Below, one piece after another: positions 1 through 11,286 of a stretch of 64,000 nucleotides of DNA. Position numbers and translations under genes: made by a program. Position 1 is the first letter of the stretch; each line of letters opens with the position of its first letter. This DNA comes from Silurus meridionalis (Eukaryota > Chordata > Actinopteri > Siluriformes > Siluridae). Where the stretch lies: positions 11,372,212 to 11,436,211 of the forward strand of contig NC_060911.1 of the NCBI RefSeq assembly GCF_014805685.1. Direction: 5' to 3'. A model generated the notes under the pieces. That model saw only the letters and a list, made by a program, of their open reading frames with translations. It was not told where the DNA came from and did not search any database.

Positions 1-2040
1 CAACAAAAACCCTTAACAACTTCAGCTCTGCTACCTCCAGCGCCACCTCCTAAACCAGGGGTGGGCAAACTTTTTGACTCACGGGCCACAATGGGTTCTA
101 AAATTTGACAGAGGGGCCGGGCCAGGATATACATACATGATACACATGAGATATCTCATATATATATATATATATATATAAAACATTAGCGATTTGGCCT
201 GTGACATGTAGCAAGACATGAATATGCAAGGCTCATTGTACAAATTGTTTTCCGAATGCATTAATTAAATTAATAATTCAATTAATTACATTTCAGTTAA
301 ATAAACACAGCAGAAAATCTCAAATTCAGTTTCAAGTGCCAAAACATCAACAACTTGTTGATCTTTTTTTTTTTTTTTGCCCATTGCATCAATAAACACA
401 GCATAAAAACTTCAGTTTAAGTGGGAACAGTGTTGTTGAACTCCTTGTTTTGCCAGTTCATCAAAGTCTGGAGTAAGTTTTGTTGTGGCAATTCTCAGGA
501 TAGATCTGAGGTGTTGGTCAATTAACCTGGATCTGTGAGGGGCTTTGATCGGACCTCAGTAAAAAAATATTTTGTTGTCCACTCCGTATTAAACACTCGG
601 CGCTCACTATCCACTTTTCTTTGATAAGCTCATTTTTGCAGAAGGGCTCATTAAAGAGGAGAAGAGAGTAATACACGCGAACAAGGTCAATGTAGATGAA
701 GTGCACCATATTTTGGGGAAACGTGGGCATTACAGGGGAAAGGGGAAAATTAAACAAGGTTTACCTGCATGGGTGTAAATTTCATTTAACGGTAGGGGGG
801 GACAATAAATATAAAATTTCTCATGATCAATTTTTGAAGGGGACACAAATAATAGTCAAATTGTACTTATAAAGACACAGTGTCCCCACAGTGAAAAACT
901 TTGCTTTTATAATTTTTCTCAGGTTCAATGACAAAGCAAAACAAGGAGTTAAAAAACTTTTACATTTTTATTTAAAATTAAGACACTTAAGAACAGAATA
1001 GAAATTAATTATACAAAAAAAAAAATACACTGGGGTCAGTTTGGATGTAGCACAGTGCTCATTTAGTAAATGCACAGATAATCAATATGCTAATTGTGTG
1101 TTAATGTTAAATTAACATTATACCAATTCATCCCAAATAAAACACTGCATGGGAAACGGCTTTGGTGTGTTCGTGTCAGTGCACTATGCTACATGCTATT
1201 GTAAACAAGCTAACGTTCACTAGATAAGTCATATTTTAATCACTAATAGAGCAGATTCATGGAAAATTACATCATTAATCAGTATTTTTGCCGCAACTAA
1301 TTTATGAATGAGTCTGCATCAACTACATTAAAGAGAATCGCTTTATTTAAAGTGAATAAAATACCCTAGTTAATGGAGTTTAACATTAATTGAGCCACAG
1401 ACACACACCTGACTCGTGTGTGTGTAGAGTGGGTGAGATGAACTGGGAACGCAGGCAGTGGGTCAAACCACTGTGAGGAAGGGGAGGGGGGGAACTCAAC
1501 TGTTTCTAAATGCATTTTTTTGCGGTTTGCGGGCTGTAGTTTGCCCATGTCTGACCTAAACCATACAACATCGCAGGTCTCACCACAGTCCTATAAACTT
1601 TCCCTTTCACACTCACAGATACTCTTCTATCACAAATCACTCCTGCTATTACTCTTCTCCACCCACTTCACCCTGCCTGCACTCTTTTTTTTTTACTTCT
1701 CTAACACACTCTCCATTACTATGCACTGTTGACCCCAGGTACCTGAACTCCTCCACCTTCTCCATCTCTTTTCCCTGCAACTGCATCACTCCACTGCCCT
1801 CCCTCTCATTCACACACATGTACTCTGTCTTACTCCTACTGACTTTCATTCCCCTTCTCTCCAGCATGTACCTCCACCTCTCCAGGCTCTTCTTCACCTG
1901 TTCCCTACTCTCACCACAAATCACAATATCACCACAAACATCATAGTCCATGGAGACTCCTGTCTGACCTCGTCCGTCAACCTGTCCATCACCACTGCAA
2001 ACAGGAAAGGGCTCAGATCCTTGATGCAGTCCAATCTCAT
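1..2040 (-). mobile_element. RTE-clade LINE fragment (C-terminal RT part), split by a hAT
   Basis: Bases 1-55 and 1562-2040 read as one minus-strand LINE once the intervening element is removed. Translated on the minus strand, 1649-1951 gives the part just after the polymerase active site (SREQVKKSLERWRYMLE, then SRSKTEYMCVNEREG and EEFRYLGSTV). The more complete relative at 41644-44980 has the same blocks in the same order. Both the 3' tail (left of base 1) and the 5' half are missing here. It lies upstream of the first visible TAPT1 exon, so it is presumably intronic. Frameshifts make it non-functional. Confidence 0.85.
56..1553 (-). mobile_element. hAT-type DNA transposon, degenerate, nested in the RTE
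   Basis: The ends are imperfect inverted repeats: CAGGGGTGGGCAAACT on the left against the complement of AGTTTGCCCATGTCTG on the right. The element is flanked by 8-bp direct repeats TCCTAAAC (48-55) and ACCTAAAC (1554-1561), 7/8 identical, and removing it restores the LINE reading. On the minus strand around 415-520 a peptide LRIATTKLTPDFDELAKQ can be read, resembling the C-terminus of hAT transposases of the GTF2IRD2/ZBED-like group. A (TA)n run lies near 160-180. No intact transposase frame remains. The segment 530-775 (minus) recurs near 37028-37300. Confidence 0.8.
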
Positions 2041-2269
2041 GTAGTATGTTTTACAAATGAATAAACTTAAAAGTTGAAAAATGTTATAAAGAGGGAGCTT
2101 CAGAATATTGTGTTGCTTTTTGTTGTACAGTTGACATTATTTTATAAACAATTTCAGTCTGTAGTCATATGTAGAACACTAAGCAGTATATTTTAGCCTA
2201 AATAGAATGGTAAGTGGCAGGAAATGCTGTGTGTACTCTATATGTATATGTATTCCTTAACCTGACCAG

Positions 2270-2367
2270 TTCTTCACGCCATACTAATCATGGTCCAGGC
2301 CACCACTCTAAATGTGGCCTTCAACTCCCACAACAAATCTCTGCTTACCATTATGATGTCCAACAAT
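2270..2367 (+). CDS. tapt1: TAPT1 exon, first in window
   Basis: Preceded by AG at 2268-2269 and followed by donor GTGAGT at 2368. It begins with two bases of a split codon and encodes LHAILIMVQATTLNVAFNSH followed by NKSLLTIMMSNN, a hydrophobic segment that continues the membrane region of the protein. No earlier TAPT1 exon is visible in 1-2269, which is RTE and hAT DNA. Confidence 0.9.
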
Positions 2368-5300
2368 GTGAGTATAAACAATCTGATGATCACAATGTTT
2401 TGTGATTTTTCTTGCTCAATATTTAAAAAAACAATTCATTCTCTTGGACAAACCTTGGATTCTTTACTGCTGAGAATGTTTTGTCCTGTTTCAGACATTT
2501 AAATTTGTCTTGTTTTTTTTTACTGCAGTTTGTTGAGATTAAAGGGAGTGTGTTTAAGAAGTTTGAGAAGAATAACCTCTTTCAGATGTCCAACAGTGGT
2601 AGGTAATGCACTAATCAGTAATGTCGGTAGATATAATGAACTAAACAAAGGTTTATCTGGCAAATAAGACTGCTTTTACACTTTCCATTCAGATGCTTAT
2701 ACTTGCTTACTGTAATTTTTCAAATGCAAGTTTGCTTCACATTTGTATTTCTCACTCACCTCCTAAATTGTGAGTTTGACATCATTTGCTGTTTTTTGAA
2801 CATTTGAAGCTTCACATAAAGCTGAGTGCTGTACTATTTCAAGAAATAGTCACTACCACCTTCCTAAAAGATTTCAGCAAAAACAATTGTTGAATTTGCA
2901 ATGATCTCTAATATATCTCTTATACCTGGGACACAGTGTCTTTAATCATTTAAATCAATGCTGCTCTCTTAAAAAATGTAAGGGAAACAATGGGTTATTC
3001 TAATGTGCATTACTTCACCCAGTTGAAGTGAATTGTGTAGTTGATTTAAGGTTAGTCCACTGTCCTATGAGAAGGAAAATAGAATGTAGATAACATTGAT
3101 GTTAATTTTAGAATCAAAATACTTCATCGATCCCATAGAAAAATGTTTGGTTGCAGTTGCTCACAGTTAAAGATTCAATTAAAATACAATAAAAAAGAAA
3201 ATTAACATAAATATGCATATTAAGGTATACAGTGGTGTGAAAAAGTGTTTGCCTATTCCTGATTTCTTATTCTTTTGCATGTTTGTCACACTTTAACGTT
3301 TCAGATTAAACTAATTTAAATATTAGTAAAAAATTACACAAGTGAACACAACATCCTGACCTGAATCCTATTGAGATGCTGTGGCATGACCTTAAAAAGG
3401 AGGTTCATGCTCTCAAACCCTCCAAAGTGGCTGAATTACAACAATTCTGCAGAGATGAGTGGCCAAAATTCCTCCACAGCGCTGTAACAGACTGATTACA
3501 AGTAATCACAAACGCTTGATTGCAGTTGTTGCTGCTGATGGTGGCCCAACCAGTTATTAGGTTTGGGGGCAAACATTTTTTCACACAGGGCCATGTAGTT
3601 TTGGATTTAGTTTTCCCTCAATATAAAAACCTTTTTTTGCCTTGATGCTTCGTTTAGTCTTTTTAACTAGACACGGAGCATTGTGTTACCCTGCAGACCA
3701 TTAATACTGATGTACCACCTGCTAAACTTTGGAGTGCTCTGGACAAGTAAACAGAATATTAATTAAATGGTCAATCAATATATTCGCATGGTATGAAACT
3801 AAGCCTCAAGACAAATAAAGCAGAGGAGCCTCGTTCCTACAGGTTTACGAGAAATACAGTCAGAATTGTGAAGAAAAAAGTCAGAATTGCAAGAAATAAA
3901 CATGGAATTGCCAGAACAATTTTTTGGGAGCAAACTAAAACATAAAGAAACACCATACAGTTATTTTACTTTTTTAGAGTAATCTGATTTTTTTTTTTTT
4001 TTTTTTTTTATTAATTTTTTTTTAGTTATGTATTTATAGTTTGATGTAATATGGCAATTAAATTCCTTAAATGGGTTTAGATTTGACAGATCTCAATTTC
4101 AGCAATAAAATAAAATTGAATTTGTAGCAGCCTTGTGAAACAAATGACAGAAAAATTCAGACTAAAATAATAGTTATAAAAGTTATTGCATGTGTAACTA
4201 ATTATTATTATTGCAAATAATTGCCCAAGATATTAACAATATATGTGTGGCATGAAAATACATAGATAATATAGATATAGTTATATTTATATTGTGGAGC
4301 AGCTGTTTAACATGCAGAGGGAGGAGTTATATTGTCTGACTGCCACAGGCAGAAATTCTCCTCACCATCGTCCTGCGGATGTTGAAGGACCTCGGCCTCC
4401 TCAAAAAAATAGAGGAGGAGGCTGAGGTCCTGCTGTACTTCCTGTAGAGTTCCTCAGTGTTTTTATTCCGGTTTAGTTTATAGTCTATGTACGCTCCCAG
4501 GTATTTGTAATCTTCCACCAACTCCACAACGACGCCTCGATTGGAGACAGGAGTCACAGGTAGCACAGGTAACATGTTCTACTAAGTGACTTCTGCAGAA
4601 ATGACTGTGGGTGAATTTGTATTAAAAATTTAGCTTTCTTAGACCTGGCTTACATCTGTTGATATAGACTATGGCTTCATTCATTTTTTTAAATAAGTAA
4701 TGAACTCTATAAAACAAGCCTTTTTTTGTGTTTGTGTTTATTTCAGATATCAAAGAAAGATTCACGAACTACGTCCTCTTATTAATTGTATGTCTTAGAA
4801 ATATGGAGCAGTTCTCTTGGAACCCAGGTGCTTATGCTAAAACAAATAAATGTATTAATTGTTCTTTATTAATTTATCCCAGTGGGAATTACTGATTTAA
4901 ATGTAAAGTGTATGTACAGTTGTTAATTATATTAAATGATTGCTGATTAGATGTATTCATTAAAATCTGGGATATTGTTTTTGCTGGCTGGTTTTAGATC
5001 ATCTATGGGTGCTGCTTCCTGACGTGTGTATGGTCATCGCTGCGGAGATGGCTGTGGATGTGGTGAAACACGCCTTTATAACCAAGTTTAATGACATCCC
5101 AGCAGATGTGAGTGTAACCTGCGGTGAGCTGAATAGGCAGAAATGATTATGGACTTGTTGAAATGATCATGTTGATTGACGTGATGCAGTCCGAACTGCA
5201 GAGGACAACAAAAATTTTTGAGAGATTTAAAAACAATCACACATGAGACAAAGGTCAAGGTTGCATTTATTGTATGGAATTTTTTTGACATAATGCCAAC

Positions 5301-5945
5301 AGAAATACTAAAATACAAATGGACTTGATTTAATCCCACCAGCTACTTTTCCACCTAAAGTATCTGTAAACAAAATGTACTTTAATAATAAGCTAAAGAA
5401 ACACCTAAAAAGATAGGGGAAATTATTACTCAACCTGATTTCACTATCCCAAGCTACCAACAGCACTTTCTTTCTTTATACATGTAAAAAGGGAAGCAAC
5501 AACACACAGAAGAGGCCTCTTCAAAGGAATATTTGAGACAGGTCTCTCAGCAGGGTGGTTTGGACTGGGACTGAACGTAGCTCTCAGAGGTAGTTCTCAG
5601 CTCTCAGCCTACTCAGATGAGCCGGCAGCTCCATTACCCCAAATCACCTTTGACACAAATCTGTCCTTACATTACATCCTTCTACACTGCTTTTGTAAAT
5701 GAACACAAAGCTTGCATTAAATATGCAGCACTATTACTGTCATAACGCTATGCTATTTTTAAAAAGAAATTTGATTTATTTATCATTTATAGCAACAGAA
5801 GAAAGCAAGGGTAGGTGGGGAAAAGGCATTCAAGGAGAGAAAGAGGGAGCGAGCTGAGGTTACTGGCAGGGATTAGAGCCAGAGATATGCTCTATCCTAG
5901 TATGGCTTAGTTTTGTCAGAAGATTAGTGTCTCTTCATATACATG

Positions 5946-5995
<50 letters not shown>

Positions 5996-8900
5996 CACCA
6001 TTTCTCATCTTCATTTATTAAAATGAATAAATTAATACATTTTGTTGCAAATCAGTACAGGGACTGGATTGTGTGTGTAAGTGTGTGTGTTCTGATCTAA
6101 ATAAAGCACAGTTAACTAATGCACCTTAACTTTAATCCTTGTTGCTTCTGGTTCACATGCTCATTCATTCACTAAGAGCTAATGAAAAAAAGTAACACCC
6201 AGAATGCCTCACACAAACTCTCTCAATCAATCAAAATTCTCTCAAAAAGTTTGTTTAAATTCATGTTCTGTCAAACTATCAAACTGACAAAATTGGATTT
6301 TCATGCTTTCAAACTTAACAAAAATTTTTATTAGGAGATCAGTCTTAAAAAGGCATTGAAATACTACTTTAACTTTTCAAACAAGTAATTCATTGTATGG
6401 AAAGGGACCATAAGGGACACCTGACCATAAGATTTGTATGAGCTTTTTTTGATATATTATTCCACATTTATGCCCCATTCGCTGTTAAATCTTTCACTTT
6501 TTTTGAAAGATGTTCCACAAGATTGTGTGCTTGTGGATACAGCAACAAGAGTGATAGTAAAGTCAGGTTCTGATGTAAGTGAAGTGAGGAGTCCTGGCGT
6601 GCAGTCAGGACTATGAAAAGCATATCTTTATAGAGCTGGGTCTACTAGTTCAAGTAAAGGGAATTTTTTTGTTATCAATACTTGATGTTATAGATGTATT
6701 AAAGTGATAAGACTGACTATTAATCGAGGTGTGTTATGTGTGATTATAGGTGTATGGTGAATACAGAGCAAGCTTGGCCTTTGATCTGGTCAGCAGTAGA
6801 CAGAAAAATGTAAGTGCTTATTATTAGTGTCTTCTCTCCATACTATCCTCTACATCTGCTTCTTTCTAACCACCTGCATGTCTTCCCTTACCACATCCAT
6901 AAACCTCCTTCCTTATTAGTCTTCTACCAATATACCCCATGTCTTTCTTCTGCACATTTTCAAACCATCTCAATCGCACCCCTCACCCCTCAACATGTGC
7001 TGTCCCTCTAATCAACTCATTTCTAATCCCATCTATCCTTGTCACTACCAATGAAAATCTCAGCATCTACAACTCTCCACCTCCTGTCTTTTAGTCACTG
7101 CCACTGTCTCTGAACCATACAACATCGCAGGTATAACCACAGTCCTATAAACTTTCACTCTTGCAGATACTCTTCTATCACAAATCACTCCTGCCACTCT
7201 TCTCCAACTGCTCCAGTGCTGTCACACTGTCCTCATACATGTCCTGCACCACCCTCACATACTTCTCTGACACACCTGACTTCCTCATACAATACCACAA
7301 CTCCTCTCTCCACCCTGTCACTTTCTCTAGATCCAAAACACACAATTCAACTTCATGGTGTGACTGATCAACTTATTTCCCTGTAGTTACTGCAGGTCTG
7401 CACATCTGCCTTATTCTTAAAGATCAGTACCAGCACACTCCTTCTCCATTCCTCAGGCATCCTCTCACCTTCCAGAATCTTAAACAATCTGGTTAAAAAC
7501 TCCACTGCCATCTCTCCTAAACATCTCCAAGCTTCTACCGGTATGTCATCTGGTCCAACCGACTTTCCACTCCTCATCCTCTTAATCGCTGCTCTTACTT
7601 ACTCCTTACTAATCTGATCCACTTCCTGCTCCGCCATCTCCACATCAGCCAACCTTTTTTCTCTCTCATTTTCCTCATTTATCAGCTGTTTAAAATACCC
7701 CCTCCACCTTTTCAACACACTCTCCTCACTAGTCAACACATTTCCTTCATCTCCTTTATTGCTCTAACATGCAGCACATCCTTCCCAGCTCGGTCCCTCT
7801 GCCTGGTCAATCTGTATAAATCCTTTTCTCCTTCCTTAGTGTCCAACTTCTCATACAGCTCCTCATATGCCTTTTCCTTTGCTTTTACCACATCCCTCTT
7901 CACCTGCAGCCACATCTCCTTGTACTCCTGCCTACTTTTCTCATCTCTCTGCTGATTCTGCCAATTCTGTTTCGCTAACCTCTTTCCCCTTATGCTCTCC
8001 TGCACTTCCTCATTCCACCACCACGTCTCTTTGTCTTCCCTTATATTTCTAAATGTCACACCAAGTATCTTTCTAGCTGTCTCCCTTATCACTTCTGCAG
8101 TAGTTTCCCAATCATCCAGCACCTCTTCACCACCACCGAGCCTCTGTCTGCCCTCTTCTCTGAACCTCACACTACACTCTTCCTCCTTCAGTTTCCACCA
8201 TCTTATTCTTCTTTTAGTCCCCACTCTCCTCCCTTTTTTTATTTCCCCTGCATAGCCATCCGTTGCTGCCCCTGCCAACACCTTACAGTCTCCAATCTCC
8301 TTCAGGTTGCATCTCCTACATAGAACATAGTCCACCTGTGTGCACCTTCTTCCACTCTTTTATACTTCACTTTTAAAAATATGTATTCACCACTGCCATG
8401 TCCATCCTTTTTGCAAAATCTACCACCATCTGCACTTTTACATTCCCCTCCTTGGATCCAAACCTACCCATCACCTCTGTTCACTTCACCAACATGCCCA
8501 TTGAAGTCTGCCCCAATCACTAATTTTTCATTCCTAGGTTCAGTCTCCACCACTTTATCTAACTCACTCTAGAATTTGACCTACTCCTCCAATTCACAAC
8601 CCACTTGCGGAGCATAAGCACTAATGACATTTATCATCACCCCTTCAACCTCCAACTTTACGTTCATCACCCTAAGTGCTTATAATTAGTGTATAAAGAA
8701 TTTTCTTTGTTAATTCTACACTGGATTTTTATTATTGTTTTTGTGTTTTCTAGGCTTATACTGACTACAGTGACAGTGTATCAAGGAGAATGGGCTTCAT
8801 TCCTCTTCCTCTCGCTCTGTTGGTAATGTTATTCCAAGTGTTTGTTCATTGCTCGAGTTTATGATTTAATAGAAATGTGCTGATTTCACTATTTATGTTC

Positions 8901-9390
8901 AGCAATATTTTTAGAATCATTTATCGTAATGAAGATGTACAGAATTTCTGACATTTAATACTAATAATTAGATACATTGCACTAAACCTTTTTTTTTGTT
9001 TGTTTTGTTTTTTGTTTTTTTTAAAGCTTATCCGAGTGATGACAAGCTCCTTAAAAATCCAAGGTGCCCTCTCCCTCGCGTGTGTGACCCTTTTTTATCT
9101 AGGGTAAGTTTTCTTTTTGTGTGTTTTTCCTGTCTGTTTATCTGATCGGGTGTGTATTATGATGTTTTATTCACCAGCAATTAGTGTTTAATAATGTTAA
9201 TTGCTTGTGTCTGTGCAGTATGATCACGCTAAAGGTGCTAAATAGCATCGTGTTACTCGGAAAGTCATGTGGGTACGTGAAAGAAGCGAATATGGAGGAG
9301 AAGCTGTTCCAGTCTCCCCCCTTTCCTACTCCCAGCCGAGCATCCAGCAGAGCTCATCATGCAAAACATACACGGGAGCCAACAAGTAAT

Positions 9391-9432
<42 letters not shown>

Positions 9433-9844
9433 TTCTGTATGAGAATGTATATAAATACTTTTTTAAATGAGAATTTTATTGAGAATCTATTTTTTAAATA
9501 GTATATTATGGCTAATGGTGAAGTACCATGTGGTGTAAATATTCCAGAAATGACTGAGACAAGGGGGGGCACTGAATTTTTCTATTAATGTCTGAACTAA
9601 CTTACCTTCAGACGAGCCAGTGGAAGAGGGCATCTCTCCATCAATTATACATCAACCCGTTCACCAGATGAAGAGCCCCATGCCTAATCTCCCAACCAGC
9701 GAATCGGATCAGTTCCTCACGACGCCAGATGAATCGGAGGAGAAAATCATCACACAGGACGGAACAGAAGTCATCCACAGAGCTCCTAAAAAAGACCTGC
9801 TGGAGATCGATCGTTTCACGATCTGTGGGAATCGAATCGACTGA
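2270..9844 (+). CDS. tapt1: TAPT1 (transmembrane anterior posterior transformation protein 1), C-terminal part, nine exons
   Basis: Joining 2270-2367, 2529-2598, 4747-4827, 4998-5107, 6750-6809, 8754-8822, 9027-9103, 9219-9385 and 9612-9844 gives 965 coding bases in continuous phase, about 320 residues ending in DLLEIDRFTICGNRID. Every internal boundary has AG/GT splice sites. The conserved blocks FVEIKGSVFKKFEKNN, HAFITKFNDIPADV and RRMGFIPLPLALL identify the TAPT1 family (formerly DUF747). Known vertebrate proteins are roughly 570 residues, so the first half lies upstream of the window. TAPT1 is a multi-pass membrane protein linked to the ER and centrosome/ciliary basal body and to axial skeletal patterning. 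The assignment rests on recalled family sequence; which teleost paralogue this is cannot be told. Confidence 0.92.
2529..2598 (+). CDS. tapt1: TAPT1 exon (FVEIKGSVFKKFEKNN block)
   Basis: Acceptor CAG at 2526-2528 and donor GTAGGT at 2599. It is 70 bases, entering in phase 0 and leaving one base of an Asp codon. It encodes the most conserved cytosolic block of the family, FVEIKGSVFKKFEKNNLFQM plus SNS. Confidence 0.92.
3230..3640 (+). mobile_element. Tc1-like transposon remnant
   Basis: It starts after TA (3228-3229) with CAGTGGTGTGAAAAAGTGTT, the terminal inverted repeat of a Tc1 family also present at 60640-61036. After an internal deletion it resumes with the transposase C-terminus: PDLNPIEMLWHDLKKEVHAL in near-open form around 3357-3416. 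The right inverted repeat is lost. It lies in a TAPT1 intron. Confidence 0.8.
4300..4575 (-). mobile_element. LINE fragment, reverse-transcriptase C-terminal region
   Basis: The minus strand encodes VVVELVEDYKYLGAYIDYKL and LYRKYSRTSAS, matching the post-catalytic YKYLGVH...LDW...LRRLRSF region of the Rex1/L2-type LINE at 53761-57336. Only about 80 codons remain. It sits in the TAPT1 intron upstream of the exon at 4747. Confidence 0.7.
4747..4827 (+). CDS. tapt1: TAPT1 exon (DIKERFTNYVLL)
   Basis: Acceptor TTTCAG ending at 4746 and donor GTGCTT at 4828. Its 81 bases complete the split Asp codon and encode DIKERFTNYVLLLIVCLRNM then EQFSWNP, a membrane segment. It is separated from the previous exon by 2.1 kb holding a Tc1 remnant and a LINE fragment. 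Confidence 0.92.
4998..5107 (+). CDS. tapt1: TAPT1 exon (LWVLLPDVCMVIAAEM)
   Basis: Acceptor TTTTAG ending at 4997 and donor GTGAGT at 5108. It encodes DHLWVLLPDVCMVIAAEMAV followed by DVVKHAFITKFNDIPAD: another membrane segment, then the conserved HAFITKFN motif. Confidence 0.93.
5108..6749. other. TAPT1 intron, no recognised gene
   Basis: AT-rich intron between the exons at 4998 and 6750. Apart from the (CA)n array I recognise nothing in it; short open frames here look like chance. Confidence 0.6.
5946..5992. repeat. (CA)n microsatellite
   Basis: About 23 uninterrupted CA units inside a TAPT1 intron. Confidence 0.97.
6750..6809 (+). CDS. tapt1: TAPT1 exon (VYGEYRASLAFDLVSSRQKN)
   Basis: Exactly 20 codons, acceptor ATAG ending at 6749 and donor GTAAGT at 6810-6815. 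An RTE LINE sits only 21 bp downstream of the exon end, and its target duplication begins at the second base of the intron. Confidence 0.92.
6831..8672 (-). mobile_element. RTE-clade LINE, 5'-truncated, at a TAPT1 splice donor
   Basis: Minus-strand LINE with RT-domain pieces (7368-7577: GKSVGPDDIPVEAWRCLGEM) and the linker between endonuclease and RT (7733-8335: RWWKLKEEECSVRFREEGRQ). It is flanked by a 20-bp target duplication: TAAGTGCTTATTATTAGTGT at 6811-6830 and the same with one change at 8673-8692. The 3' tail (left side) has lost its (GAA)n end, there is an internal deletion near 7200, and the 5' end stops within the endonuclease domain. The coding frames are broken by frameshifts. Confidence 0.88.
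8754..8822 (+). CDS. tapt1: TAPT1 exon (RRMGFIPLPLALL)
   Basis: Acceptor CTAG ending at 8753 and donor GTAATG at 8823. Its 23 codons read AYTDYSDSVSRRMGFIPLPL then ALL; the RRMGFIPLPL motif is a family hallmark. Confidence 0.93.
9027..9103 (+). CDS. tapt1: TAPT1 exon, last membrane segment
   Basis: Acceptor AAAG ending at 9026 after a T-rich tract and donor GTAAGT at 9104. Its 77 bases encode LIRVMTSSLKIQGALSLACV then TLFYL, a hydrophobic helix. Confidence 0.9.
9219..9385 (+). CDS. tapt1: TAPT1 exon (LKVLNSIVLLGKSC)
   Basis: Acceptor GCAG ending at 9218 and donor GTAATA at 9386. It encodes MITLKVLNSIVLLGKSCGYV followed by a charged, Pro/Ser-rich cytosolic stretch. A (CA)n microsatellite starts a few bases inside the next intron. 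Reading on without splicing would give an artefactual 105-residue frame. Confidence 0.88.
9393..9428. repeat. (CA)n microsatellite next to a TAPT1 donor
   Basis: About 18 CA units starting about 8 bp after the donor at 9386. Intronic CA repeats this close to a donor can influence splicing in other genes; whether this one does is unknown. Confidence 0.95.
9612..9844 (+). CDS. tapt1: TAPT1 terminal coding exon
   Basis: Acceptor CAG ending at 9611; stop TGA at 9842-9844. The polar tail contains SESDQFLTTPDESEEKIITQ and ends DLLEIDRFTICGNRID, the conserved extreme C-terminus of TAPT1. Confidence 0.93.
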
Positions 9845-10440
9845 TACTCTACACCCTATGTGACTGTACAGAATGACGAAAGCTAGTTGGCTTGACCTTT
9901 GAACCTTTGACCCTCTGTGTTGAAAAAACAGGGCAGGATATTTATTATGAAGTGCACCTAATTTATTTAAGTTTCAAACTGAAACACAATCACCATTACC
10001 TTCTTTTCTGTTCCGGACTTATGGATAATTCCAGCCTTTCAGCACCAGGAATAGATCTTGACCTTATACCATCTGGACAGACGGATGATATGCAGAAGAG
10101 AAGAAGAAACAGAAGAGGCTAATTTGAGGTCATGGCAAAGCTATAAAGGTCATTTTGAAGTGGTGGTGTGATATGTGGCATTTTTCTTTCATGCTGAGTT
10201 GCATTTTCTTAATAGCTCTGAATTTGCACGTTTCTTGCTTTGTGCTTTTTTTTTATAAATATTTGTAAACATTGAGTTGAACTTAATGATTTATGCTTAT
10301 GACAAATAAGTATGTAACACTTTTATATAAAAGGTTCCCATAATATATTTTGTTAAGCATTATTAATGTTGAAAATGTAACAAATTTACAGTTAAATGTT
10401 AATATTTATTTTTGTCCATGGATAAAAATAATTTTATAAA
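9845..10440 (+). other. tapt1: TAPT1 3' UTR, extent unclear
   Basis: Sequence following the stop codon, without recognised repeats. I see no convincing AATAAA close to the stop; the first on the + strand is at 11203-11208, beyond a Tc1 remnant. The poly(A) site therefore cannot be placed. Confidence 0.4.
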
Positions 10441-10444
10441 TTCA

Positions 10445-11075
10445 GTTTCTGTCAAAAGTCTAGTCTTTGAGACACAAGCATGTTTCTTTTGTATATATGC
10501 ATCATTTGGGCATCATGGCTCTAACAGAAGAACTTTTAAAAGATGGAGAACAGGACAGTGAGCCGACTGCCTCACACCCACAGTCAAATATGGAGGCGGA
10601 AGCATAATTGTTTGGGGTTGTTTTAGAGCAGGGAAGGTTGCAGTCTATTTTAGGTGAAAGGAATGCTAAAAAAACATGGCTACCATTTCATACTTCAACA
10701 CCATGGAATTCTATTTGGACTGCAAATAATTCAAACCGAATTCACCATTTAACAAGACTGTGGCTCGAAGCATATGTCCAAGTGTTATTTAGAGAGCAAG
10801 CAGTCAGCTAGTGTTCATCATCATGGAATGGCCTGCCCAGTCACCGCACCTAAATCCGTATTTCAGTTAAATGTTTGGAGAAACAAACTGTTGGGATGCC
10901 AAGAGTGTGTAAAGCTGCCATTCATGCTAAGGGAGGATTTTTCAATGAAAATGTCAGTCAATCTGCATACCATTATATTACCTAGTTTGTTGCATATAAA
11001 CAGAGGGAGAATGCACGTGTCTTTCAAAAAATATCAAGACTAGTGTTTCCATACTTTTGACAGGAAGTCAAAACT
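10445..11075 (+). mobile_element. Tc1-like transposon remnant
   Basis: Degenerate inverted repeats at the ends share CTGTCAAAAGT (left) and ACTTTTGACAG (right). Around 10575-10630 the + strand reads TVKYGGGSIIVWGCFRAG, the conserved segment following the second part of the Tc1 DDE domain. The rest is frameshifted. This family differs from the ones at 3230 and 11287. Confidence 0.75.
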
Positions 11076-11286
11076 AAACAACTTTAAACAGCAGCCTGAA
11101 TTTTGCCAGAATGTTGAATAAGGTGTCATGTTGCTTCCTGTGCTTTGTATTTAACACCTTAGTTGTTGATGCATGTTGAATATCGATATTGTAACACCAA
11201 ATAATAAAACCACCAGCTTCTTTGCAAAATAATATGTATAAATGCTAAAAATAATTATAGGAACCTTATAAAGTGTTACTGAAATA

